The notes below the pieces were generated by a model. It saw only the letters and a list, made by a program, of their open reading frames with translations. It was not told the origin of the DNA and ran no database searches. A DNA stretch of 64,000 nucleotides, from the NCBI GenBank assembly GCA_009103225.1, contig RHPI01002533.1, positions 1,659,802 to 1,723,801 on the forward strand, in the 5' to 3' direction. A program made the position numbers and the translations under genes. Source of the DNA: Chlorokybus atmophyticus (taxonomy: Eukaryota; Streptophyta; Chlorokybophyceae; Chlorokybales; Chlorokybaceae). Positions 47,260 to 58,973 of the stretch are shown piece by piece. The stretch's first letter is position 1. The number at the start of each line of letters is the position of its first letter.

Positions 47260-50200
47260 ATGGAGGCGGCGGTGGCGTCGCCGGCGGCGTCAGCGGGTCA
47301 GCTAGTGGAGCGCCTGAAGGCGCAGGTAAACGCCTTGCTGCACGCCCGTCTGGACCAGGAGCAGGACCAGGAGCAGGAGGAGGGCCATGAGGAGCAGAAG
47401 GGACATGCGTCCAGCAGGAGGCGGCCGCCTTCATCCGCTGAGGCGGCCGCCCAGCTGTGCCCGGCGGCGCTGGTGCTGTCGTCGTCGCCCACAAGGGCAG
47501 GATTGTCGCCAGAGAGCTACACTGGCCTGGTCGCGGGCCTCTGCGACGCCCTTGTGGCGTTGCTCAGCGCTGGTCTCCGGGGCGAGCAGAGGCGCATGAT
47601 GGCCCTCCTGCTGGGTGTTGGTGTAGGTGTCGGCGGTGGCGCTGGACCCAGCCCGCAATCGCCCTGGCGTGTGCTTCAAGCGCTGTCCAAACAGTGGGCT
47701 GCCGTGCGCCCGTCGGTGGAGGCTGTGGAAGCAGCTGTCCCAGCTGCTGGCGCTGCTGGAGATCAACACAGGCAAGTGCGTGGTCTTTAAATCACACATA
47801 TAGCCTGCTGTAAGTCTGCTTCTTACGTGTGTGACCAACGTTAGGAAAGCGCAGCTTGTAGTGTCGCAGCATGCAGCACACTTCCTGGGTTGTTTGTTTC
47901 GGTGTCAGTGGTCGCCAATTGATGCCAGCAGCACGCGCAGAGCGGTTACAAGCATTGTCGCACTGATATGACAGCCCACTTGCATTTGCTCAGTTGCGCT
48001 GGAACAAAACCTAACGAGTACGGTTTTGCATGCAGAGCTTGCACGCATTGCACGCCTGGTCCTCTCAGAACGTGCCACATAGATGCCAGTGCATGCACTT
48101 TTCCCTTGGGTGACTTTGCCCACCCATAGCGATCTGCAGAAAACTGTATTTGGTTGTAACCAAATACAGTTAGTACACGTCATAGTAGATGACATGTAGC
48201 GCTGAGTGTCCTTTCTGCAGGGTGTGGCTGTGGGTGCTAGTGGCACTTGCAAGGGGCGAGGCTGGTGCGCTGCTTGGAGGTCTGCTGGAACAGCGGTCAG
48301 TTCTCGCAGCGCACTACCTGCCAGAGGCGCTCGTGCACCGAGACGACCTATGCAGTGCAGTCAGAGCATTGTTATACTCTCTGGATACAGCTGGACCTCT
48401 GCCAATACTGCGCTTGCTCGAGCCTCCTTCCACAGCCCTGCCTGCTGAAGCAAGCATGCCCCATGATGCGGCAGGCAGTTCAACTAGTGCTGCAGTTGAA
48501 GCAGCACCACAAGTCAACCACACTGGCCAACAACTTGTTGACCGCAAGGACACGCAGGTAGAGGAACCAGATCTGGAGAGATTGGCTTCTTCCAGTCAGG
48601 CCTCTACTACTGAGCCCGCATCATCTCTAAAGAGTGCACCTGTCGATGAAGCAATACATGAAAATTTGCTGAGCAACCTCCATGCGGCTGTGAGGCCAGT
48701 GTTGTTGAGCGAGCAAGCTCGCACAACAGTGGAAGCAACGGCTGTACAGCAGTTGGTGCAGTGTCTTGAAGCAATAATTGCGCATGGCATTGTGGACAAC
48801 CCATCACGTTCCTGGACAGACTCAGCTAGGTCCCTGTTCAATGTCACTCCAGTGTGGGACTCGGGGCTTGAAGTGCTAACTTCATCAGCAAAGAGCCTGT
48901 TTAAGTCGCGTCCAGATTTGCCGCGGTCTGAAGAGTCGCATGACTTGCATAGGTCTTCGTTGCCCCCAGAACTTGCATCCAGAGGAGAGCTCAATGGTCA
49001 TGCTGATCACAAAACAGAGAGTGATAGTGTTGGCGGCCCTGCACAAGAGGTGGTCAATCCGCTGAGTCGTGTTGCAGCACAGCATTTGCAGTCCGCAGCA
49101 GAGCAAGGGGGGGGGAAAGAGGGCAAGGGCCATCTGCATGCTGTCTCCGAGTTGCTTGCCAATAGGTTTCCATGGCCTGTCAGACCATCGTCGGCTCCAG
49201 CTTCCGCAGCACCTGATCAGACTGGTGCAAATGTATTTGACTCAGCACTGAACGCTGGCTGGACAAATACTGCCAAACAGTTGTTTGCACGTTCGTCTCT
49301 GCGTTCTGATGCAGCAAGCTCCAACCCGTTGCAAAATCTGTCCAAGACACTGCCGCTCACAAGCACCAACCATCAGCCATTGGAGCCTGAGACAGACAGT
49401 CGCCTATCCCTCTTTTGGGGTGTCTGTGAGGCTGTCAGCAGGTGCACCGATGTGTTGCCTGGTTTTGGTGAAGTCAAAGCCATGTCAGAACTCAAGAGTG
49501 ACAGCGCCAGAGCAAGGTGCTGGATATACTCAGGACTTAGTCATGGCAGCTTGCGGGAGTACATACGTGCAATTGTCCGCTGCGAAGAGGTAGACAGCAT
49601 CTCAATGCACCATTGTTTGCTGGCACATGACCTGATGGTGAGTGTTGTGTAGGTGCTAAAGTTGGCTTATCAAGAAACTGCCATCCTGCGCTCACATGAA
49701 GCTGCAGACAGGCTGCTGTGGACTCTACAGAGCCTTGATGGACTGCTGCTGACAGCTCCAGTGCCAGCAGACGATGAACCGTCATCAAGCAGAACACAAG
49801 CAGAGGAGCCTCCTTCAGCGCTAGTAGAATATAGCTTACGGCTCAGTGACATGCTGCGGGGCAGTTGCAAAGGGCAGTGGCAATCAGCAAACCTGCCACG
49901 TACGCCACCTAGATCAGCTGGTTTGTCAGCACCCGTTTCGCCGGTGGGCCCCAGCGCACAGGAGGCAGACACTTCTGGAAGCCGCAGTACCACCCCATCA
50001 CGCACCAGGCCTCGCAAGAGCACGCGTGTCATCAGTGCAATTGGGGATGTGCAGGAGCGGCCACCAGACAGCCATCATCGCAGGATGCCAAGTGGATCAA
50101 GCAGCTTGTTTGCAACACCCCCTTTGTCTCCCGTTCAAATGGCGACCTCACCTGTACTGCTGGTTGACGCACATCAACCACTTCTACCTGACACTGAAGC

Positions 50201-52472
50201 GAAGCCACTTACAGATGTGCTGGTGGACGCTCAACAGCCATCGCTACCTGACGTCGAAGTGAACCCACTCACAGATGTGCAAGTTTCAACAGCACAACAT
50301 GATGGCTGTTCAGTTATGGTTGGAAAGCAGGGCGCTTTTGGTTCACCAGTTGATACGCAAACACAAGAGGTCTGGACTCGCATTGCAGACACTGCTGGAG
50401 CTGAATTGCCAATGCAGCATGCTTCCAACTTTGGCAACCTGCAATCAGGGTCACATGACAGCGTGACTGACGAAATGACCAGCACAGTAAGAACTGCGAC
50501 AGACGACAGAGCTGCGTCCCCACAGCAGGTTGATTCCGGAATGGGTGATGAGCAGGCAGTGCCACTTGTAGTCGCGGGGATGCATGCGCACAACATCAAC
50601 GACCTCAGCGCGTCAGGCAATGTAGATGTTGCTATGAATGCATGGCAGTCCTGGACATTGGAGTCTAATTACGAGCCACACAGCAATCAGCAGTGGGATG
50701 GGTCGTTGGAAGTGTCACCTGCCATGAGTAAAAGCAGCATGTGGGGCTCGGACGTGAGTGATGCAGAGGGCAGTGGAGCAAGCACGGCTACCGACAGCTT
50801 ATTGGGGCGTTCAGCAAGCAGACAGTCCTCGCTCGGACCTGACGAGATCTCTAGGCATCTTGAGAATGTACAGCTGCAGGAGTCGTATGTCCATGCAGAC
50901 ACGCTGCTCGACATGGAGGACGTGCTGCTTGATATGGCGGTGAGCGGCTCAGGCCGGCAAGCTGCGCGAGGCCCCGCTGGTCCTGTACGCTGGGTGGATG
51001 TGGTGGGTGCTGAAGTGGTCACACCGCAACCGGGCGCACGGCTTCTTATGATGGGCAAGGAGTACACAGTGTACAAAGTGAGTGACAGGGACTTGGTTGG
51101 ATCGTGGTTACGGGGGGTTCTGTCGTTATACAGGCCTGAGTTTAAGGTTGCTGTGCATGCAGATTGAAGTGCGTGATACGCAAGGACATGTTTGGACGGT
51201 GCGCCGACGGTATCGTGACTTTCACACCTTGCGAAAGCGCTTGGAGGACGCTCATCCCGGTTCAGCCTTGCCGCTGCCTTGGCCTCAAGTGGAGTCGCTG
51301 CGCTCTTTGGCACAACCTAAGTTTTCACCTGAGGTGAGTTTACATGACTTGCTTCAAGCGGATGCCATGGTCTGGCTTGACAGTGTGTTTGTTTGTACCA
51401 GGTTGTGGAATCGAGGCGAGCACTGCTGCAACGCTGCTTGCGTGTGCTGTTGCTCAACCCTGCATGGGCATCATCCCCACCTTTGGTATCGTTCCTTGCA
51501 GTTCCCAAGCGTGCGCAGCGTGCAGTCTTGAACCAACATCCGCCTGACCCCGCCGTCTTTGACGCTGCAAGAGGAGCAGGCGAAACCACTGTCTCTGGTA
51601 GTGGTGCCATGTTTGATGGGCAAGGGCCTGCACCAGGCTTGGGACTGAAGATTCGTTTGCTCGTGTATGCTCCACCTCAGCGACCAATGGACGAGCAATT
51701 GACAGCGCAACAAGGGTTGTGTCCGGGCTGCGGAGAGCACCTAGTTCGAGACAAGGGGCGGGGTTGGCTTGGCCTTCGCAAGGAGGGCCCGCGGCTATGC
51801 GAGTATACAGCGATGTACTTCTGCACGCGGTGCCACAGCAACGACACATCTGTTCTCCCGGCACGCGTGTTGCAGTCGTGGGACTTTAGGCCGGGTCGGG
51901 TGTCACAGCTGGCGAAGGCATACCTGGAGTCAATATCAAGTCAGCCCATGCTGTGCGTGAGCGCCGTCAATCCCGCATTGTATTCGCGGGTGCCGTTGCT
52001 GGCGCAGCTGCGTGAGCTGCGACAAAGGGCCTCGAAGATGGCCCCGCTGTTGGCGGCGTGTCCACACTCTGCCCGCCTGCTGGCCCCGTTCGGTCCACGA
52101 ACCTACCTTCTGGAGCAGTCCGAGTTCTACGCCATGCGGGACCTTGTGGACCTTTCGCAGGGCGCATTTTCCACGCTGCCGATGTGGTTCCAGTCCATGT
52201 TGGGGCGGCTCGCGGGCCACATCACCGCGCACTGTTCGGCATGCAGCGCTCTCGGGGCTCAATGCGCGGCTGCGGCATGCCATGACGCGCGCTCCATGTT
52301 GTTCTCATTTCAGGCGGATACCATCCAGTGCTCGCAGTGCTCGAGGCTGTTTCACCTTCAGTGCTATGTTCGTGAGGGTTGCAGGCACTGTGGTGTTCGG
52401 AAGGGGAGAACCAGTGCACAAGTGTCAGCGCAGTCTGGTAGCGACAGTGGCATTGAGCTCGACAGTCATTAG
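47260..52472 (+). CDS. RUN-like / PX / Rubicon-homology (DUF4206) endosomal protein
   Basis: Five exons: 47260-47771, 48221-49589, 49653-51077, 51163-51333, 51402-52472; 4548 nt, 1515 residues. The N-terminus has a RUN-like helical domain (GLVAGLCDALVALLS, VWLWVLVALARGE, LPEALVHRDDLCSAVRALLY). A second RUN-type segment (YSGLSHGSLREYIRAIVRCE, YQETAILRSHEAADRLLWTL) straddles the third exon start. After a Ser/Gln-rich disordered stretch comes a PX domain (RRRYRDFHTLRKRLEDAHPG, SRRALLQRCLRVLLLNP) that should bind phosphoinositide. The C-terminal third is a Rubicon-homology domain: CPGCGEHL, LCEYTAMYFCTRCHSND, PARVLQSWDF, HCSACSALG, TIQCSQCSRLFHLQCYV and GCRHCGV, with many zinc-binding Cys. Family members act on endosomes, in autophagy and late endosome-lysosome traffic via Rab7. 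The first intron (47772-48220) has a GC donor; the third exon is preceded by a 63-nt intron containing an in-frame stop. Confidence 0.88.
48142..48171. repeat. Perfect 14-bp-arm palindrome in an intron
   Basis: AACTGTATTTGGTT at 48142-48155, two bases, then its exact reverse complement at 48158-48171, just upstream of the exon 2 acceptor of the RUN/PX gene. Confidence 0.85.
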
Positions 52473-53529
52473 ACAAGTTGGTATCTGAATTTCGGACGCA
52501 TAGCCAGAGCATTAGATTGTGTGATTGTGTAATTTATAGCAGTTGCGGCACACAATAGCATATGTGCCATTTATTTGCCCCCCCCCCCCCCCCCCCCCCC
52601 CNNNNNNNNNNNNNNNNNNNNNNNNNNNNNNNNNNNNNNNNNNNNNNNNNNNNNNNNNNNNNNNNNNNNNNNNNNNNNNNNNNNNNNNNNNNNNNNNNNN
52701 NNNNNNNNNNNNNNNNNNNNNNNNNNNNNNNNNNNNNNNNNNNNNNNNNNNNNNNNNNNNNNNNCCCCTGCCCCCAAGTTAACATTGTAAACAATGTACA
52801 GGAGTCCCCAACGCTAACATGGAAGTGTTTAAGGACTTGCATCACTGTAGCGTGCATTGTGCGCGCACATTTTACCCTTTGCAGTTTTGTACCCAGGCAG
52901 CAGCTTCACCAAAGGCTTGCTCACCTATTGGTTAATGCCTCCACGGCAAGAGATGTGTCTTGAACTAGATGGTGATCGTGCTGAACCATGGCAAGCATGG
53001 CGACTGGCTAGCCAGCAGGTAGATGCATCGTACAGTGTGTATATATGCTCGTGCTTTGAGTCAGGTTATCATGCGTGTGCATAGAGAATGCACATGTATT
53101 TGCACATTGCTTTTAAGTTGACACTATTGTCAGCGCTGATCTGACTGGCGGATTCTTCCACAGCATGAAAACACACGAGCCAGCATGCCCCCAGATCATA
53201 ACAGGCATGTGCCAAAAAGTAAAATCGATGCACGACATGCACACAGTCACAACACTGTTTCCATAACGACCACACACAGAGAGTCGCATAGAGATCAGGA
53301 GGTAGGTCAAAACAACTTGACACACGACACATTGATGAAACAAACCTTTCTCGCAAGCGTGTATCAGCAATGCTCAGTTTGATTTCAGCCACCAACTGAG
53401 CATTTGCAACCTTGCTATCTACCAAACTCCAACACCCCTCCCCCTCTGCGCAGAGTGCTCACTGCATAGCACTAGTTGTTGTGTGCATGCCACGAATGTT
53501 GCATCCCATCACGAACAGCATGCCGTCTG
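52473..53529. other. Convergent 3' flanks with assembly gap and a possible orphan exon
   Basis: Contains the N run at 52602-52764. A plus-strand stretch, 52897-53018, has an acceptor before and donor after it and reads SSFTKGLLTYWLMPPRQEM followed by CLELDGDRAEPWQAWRLASQ. It looks like real coding sequence, but no neighbouring exon could be identified; part of its gene may be lost in the gap. Confidence 0.35.
52602..52764. other. Assembly gap (163 N), poly-C flanked
   Basis: A run of about 23 C precedes the N run and CCCC follows it. Confidence 0.95.
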
Positions 53530-56500
53530 CTAATACCCGTCTGTGGCGACCAGTTTGGCGATGACGTCCAGCACGCCCTTCCCGCTGGTGTCCGCTGCAG
53601 GATTTGCGACCTTGTCGAGGAGTATCTGGTCAACTTTGGCCCGCAAGGCACGCACGAGGGCGCCAATACGCGCGGGGGCCTCAAAGCGCACCCAACCGTT
53701 GTCGACGGCAACGATGGAGCTTTCGTGTTGCACGGATACCGAGCTCCCGGTGAACAGCAGCAGCGAGTAGGCGGGGACCATGCTGCACTCTCGCACATAT
53801 ACCTTGTCACCTGTGGCAAAAGAAATGGCCTTGTGCCATGAGCATTCTTCTTTGATTGCCATACCAAACCGTAACTGACCTTACCTGTCCTCCGCATACT
53901 ACAACACACTTAACCACTGCAGTCTATGCCATACCAAGCAACAATTTTTCTTACCACATATATATATACCATACTGCACCAAACATTGCCACAGTACCGT
54001 TCAACATGCATGACATACTCAAACACAAATGCTCCAACATGAAACTGACTACACCACACTACGCCATCCCACAACAAACACATGCCTCATCACAACCTGT
54101 ATAGTACCTGCTTGGGCCTTGACTTTTTCCGAATAGACTAGCCAGGCGCTTTCAAAGGTGCCAATATTGAAGATGACGCTGGAGGGGTGTATGAAGACAC
54201 GGCCATCATCACGCGTGTAGAACTTGACCTCCTTGGCCTTGGCCTCCTTGGCAACGTTGCCGCCCTCCGTGGCCTTGTACGTGGTCTCGGGGGCCTGCAC
54301 GCGGACCACGTTGGGGTAGAGCCCCGCGCAGAGCACCGCCTTGACCACCCTCGGGTACTTTGCGTTCTCGGAGAAGTACCCGCCTTCCGTGGTTGTGTCA
54401 AAGAGGCGGGAGCGATACCCCGCCGGGACGAAGCCCAGGTCGACGAGGGTGTCGGCGTAGTCGGCGCATGTGAGCTCCATCTGCTTGAGGGTTTGCATGG
54501 AGAGAAAATTGCGGGAGCAGTAATCGCTCTCGGCACGGTACCCGCCGGACTCGCGCGCACGCAACCAGCCGGAGAATGCCGCCCACACAGCCAGATGGTC
54601 ACTCTTGTTGCTCGTGCCTGCCAACGCCCTCTTGGCCGCATCCGCCTACAGGCAAACAACAAAAATAACAACCTCACCACCTTCATTGCCCATGTCTTTG
54701 TGCATGTGCATCTGTGTGTGCATGTGCTTGTGCATGTGCATGTGCATATGCGCGTACGCACACATGTGCGTGTACATGGGTGCGTATGTGGGTTTGTGCG
54801 TGTGTGCACCAGCATGAGTCAAGAATAATTTGACTCACCTCTGAGCGTTTGTCAAAGGGTGCAACAAAGGGCGATCGATCGCTCATAGCCGCAGCTACAA
54901 CCATGACGGGTTCAAGGCATCTAAGGAGGGCGGCGAGGACCAGCATCTTGCCAAGGCGTGCATCCACCGGCATGCGCACGAGATGGCGTCCCAACACGGT
55001 GAGATTCTCCCTTTCATCAAAAGCGCCCAAACCCTTCAGGCTCTCTATTGCTGCGCGCACAGCCTCGGGGTCCGGAGGTGTGGGCATGCGGGCGGCCACA
55101 ACTTGCAACGAGTTGGTGGAGGAACTGAGTGCGAGGGTCGACTTGATCTGCATGCACAAGCGCTCGAGCGGGACACGCGTGACCTCCGGTGAGGTGTGTG
55201 ATATGAATCCAGCGAATGTTCGTCGAGAGCAGAGACGAAAGCAGCATCCTGGTTGCACTCTCCCAGCACGACCCCTGCACAGTGGTCAAGAGTTCAGCGA
55301 GCTTGAGTGGTTACATACATATGTGTGCGTGGTTACGTGCGTGCAAGTGTGCACGTGGGTGATTGCGCGCAAGTGTGTGTCATGTATGCCCTGATATGAG
55401 TCAATACCTGCGCTGGTTGGCACTAGCCTTTGAGACCCAATCTTCAACTAGGGCTGAGAGTCCGCGCGTGGCATCATGCCGCAGCTCCTTTGCCCGGCAC
55501 GTGTCCACCACATACACCACATCATCAATCGTTACACTCGTTTCCGCTACATTTGTCGCCAACACCACCTTCCGAACGCCAGGCGGCGGGCGTTCAAACA
55601 CGCGGCGCTGCTCGTTGGCAGCGAGCGAGCCATGAAGAGGCAGCACACGAAGACTATCGGCGACATCATTCCTACCAATACGTGAAGACAGCGCCTGCTG
55701 CGCCAAACGAATCTCCAACATGCCCGGCAAGAACACAAGGATGGCGCCTGGAGAATGATCTGATCTACGTGTTGTACTTGAGTCAGAAGTAAGTGGTTCG
55801 AGCTCGCGAGATGAACCTCTCTCCTCATTGATGATGTGCTCCACCACGACGGCGATGAGCTCGTAATTGATCATCGCTTCATTTGTCAACTCAACACTCT
55901 TCACCACATCCTCCGGGTACAGATTAGCTGCAGCCTCATCCTCGTCTTCATCCCATGCATCCGGTAGCCTCACTTTGTTGTTCTCGCCGTTGTTGTTGTT
56001 GGCGTCATCCGTGGCGTCTATCCGCTCTTTCCTGCGTGCATATCTGGACCCGCGCCCGATGCGGTAGCCAGTGCGTGCATGGGCGTCCTCGAGGTAAAAC
56101 TCCTTCACGGGGTGGGTGAAGCCGGGGATGGACACAACACGCACAGGGCCAAAGTTGGCATAATAGTCCACATACAACGTTGGGTCCGCCGTGGCCGACA
56201 TGAGTATGAGCTTTAGGTGGGAAGCGTGCGACATGAGTTCTCTTAGAAGCAATAGCAGCATGTCCGCTTCGAGGCTGCGCTCGTGAACCTCATCCACGAT
56301 GACGTGGGACACGCCATCTAGCCCGCCCTCGCGCGCGCCCATCCGGCGCAGGAGCACTCCCGCCGTGCAGAAAAGAAGGCGTGTACGTGGGCCACGCCGT
56401 GACTCCAAACGCACGGAGTACCCAACTGCACCCTCACCCGCTACGCTACCGCGCTCGGACGCCACTCTATCCGCCACCGATACCGCACTTATCCTCCGAG

Positions 56501-58942
56501 GCTGGCAACAACATATAATGATTGAGTTGGTTAAAACACAACTTTGATTCCCCACGCAAGCCAACATATAACTGGACAACAGATGAGTTAACCTGTGTGC
56601 AGATGATGTTGCAAAGTGAGCCATTGCCGACAGCTTCGGCATCCTCCAAGATGTACTGTCCAACCTGGTAGCACACGCGTGAGTCAAGTGCACACTCATT
56701 GACTTACGTACACATGTCAAAGAACGCATGTATAAGCACACGTACTTGAGTGGTTTTGCCGCAGCCGGTCCCACCGCACACGACAACAACTCTACTGGCC
56801 GAGCATGCCCGCAGCAGCTCTGCTTTTGAGCGCGCTGCCGGGAGCGCCGCGCGCGTGGCCCGCATGCCCGCCAACTTTGGCTGCATTCATGCACACGCAC
56901 GCAATAAGCCAATGTGCCTCACAAGATGCAACATATCAGCAAATTGAATTTCCTTACATCGTTGCCACGCCTGCGGTGGTCCTCCTGCATGCGCGCGTCC
57001 TCAGCGGGATTGCGCACAGGTGGTGCGGGAGGGGGGATATCAGCGTCTGTGACAGGGATATCGGCATTTGATGTGGATGCCGCTGATGCTTTATTAGCAG
57101 CCGCAACGTTCCATCTGGCCTGTTTGATCACACAGACATGAGGTCAGTTACCGCACGCTCTCATGTACGACGCGCACACGAACAACAAGCAAACCCAACC
57201 GCACAACCCAAACTTACCCTTCTGCTGTGGCTTCCTCTTGTGTTAGCTCCCCGCTCCCCGATGAATACGCGCCACGCCTCCTCGAGGGCCTCGACCGCCG
57301 CGCCGGTGATGTCGTGCACCATCGGAGACCCATCAGTAACTATGATGTTCCTCTTCCGAACCAATGCGCCCGTTGCACTGCGCAGAACCGCCCGAGCCAG
57401 CTCGCTGCATACGAATGCAGTTAAGTTTGTTGATGCATATGTGTTGCGTATGACCGCAGCAAGTAGAAGCAGGGGCTTGCCTGTTGCGCAGGGCAATGAC
57501 GGGAGGCTCGTGCGGGTATCGGGAGCGCTGAGGCAGGACTACCTGTAGCCAAGTGGTGCCGGAAAGGCCTTCCACTCGCAACTGTATTGCACAAGCATGT
57601 CGCGTGCGTGCGTGTTTACGTGCACACATGCTCGTGCGCATGCATGCCTTCATATGCGCGCATTTGTTTGCACACTACCACATCATTTACCTTGACTTGC
57701 AATGCTGTTGGTGAAGTTCGCTCGAAGTCCTCATCGCCATAGATTGCACGCAGCACCTCCATTTCCTCCTCCCACACGCGCCGGCTCTCATCCTCTTCCT
57801 CCTGTTGCGTTGCCTTCCCATTCTCATGAGCAAGAGACGCTCCATTGCTGAGCCCGCTTCGCACCAGAAGGTCTGCACTGCGCACAAATGAGAGAGAGCA
57901 CATGTGAAGTGGGGTTGCTTGTTTACGTGTGATGGCTGTGGGGCTTACCAGAATGTAGCTGGCAAAGCGCAGCCTCAAAGTCGCCTGCACGCTCCAACGA
58001 GAGCCGCACCTCCGCAGGAGCGTACCCGCACTCGCTGAGCCTACGAGTAGATGCAAGAGGTTTATGTTGTGTAAGTTGGTGTAAGCCAATGCCAACGGAG
58101 GAAAAGCACAGATGCACACAGAGTCCTTACCTGGTGGCTGCCTCGCGCATGCTAGCTGCGTCGGCCCCTTTGCCCACTCTCAGCACCTATGCACCGACAC
58201 ATATTATTGCATGTAGTAGTTGGTTATGCAGCAAGTGGTGGCTATGCACCCCTACCTGCACCATGCGAGCGGAGGCTTCGGGACGGAAGCGAGCAGGGAG
58301 GCGGCTTTCCGCCACGCGAAGCATGAGCCAATCCAGCGCCTGTATAGTTATTTGGAAAGATGTACCTTTCACTTTCCGCAACAACTATGTGCAATATGTT
58401 ACACACGCACGCAGACACACCTCACTGGTATCTCCACACTGCGCAGCAGCGCGCCTTGCATCATCTTCGTCAAAGCCTAGGGCGCGAAGGCTGGCGGCCA
58501 GGGCATCTGTATCGACAACATTAGCACCATCATTCGGCCTCTCATCATCATTATCACCGTCATGTGCATCGTCAGTGTTCCCATCATCCGCAATGACGGC
58601 CTCCACGACGCGACGCTGCTCTTCGCTCATAAACACGGATTGCAATCGCCGCTGTGGCAATCAAACACACAACGACATAAGAACACAACATAAGCATCAA
58701 GTGTTTGAACCTCTTACCTCTTTCTTCACGAGGGCCTCGCGCCGTCTCAACTCTGCAGCCTCGCGCTCAGCCCTTGCCTTAGCGTGCTTGACCTTCTCAA
58801 CTGCTTCCACATCCTTTAACGCAGAGACATTGATGTTAGTCAGCAGGTTGTTTTGGCTTATGTTGCTTGTGTTATTACTGTTATTGTGTGATGCTTTTTG
58901 TTGCTGCTGTTGCTGCTGGTTCTCCGCTGTTGCTGCGCTTGA

Positions 58943-58973
<31 letters not shown>

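Noticed and set aside
49638-49652. A 15-nt micro-intron (GTGAGTGTTGTGTAG) splitting the RUN/PX gene at an in-frame stop
   Set aside because: A donor GAAGAG|GTAGAC at 49590 with the acceptor TGTGTAG at 49652 gives a normal 63-nt intron, keeps the frame and restores RUN-domain spacing (RCEE followed by VLKLAYQE).
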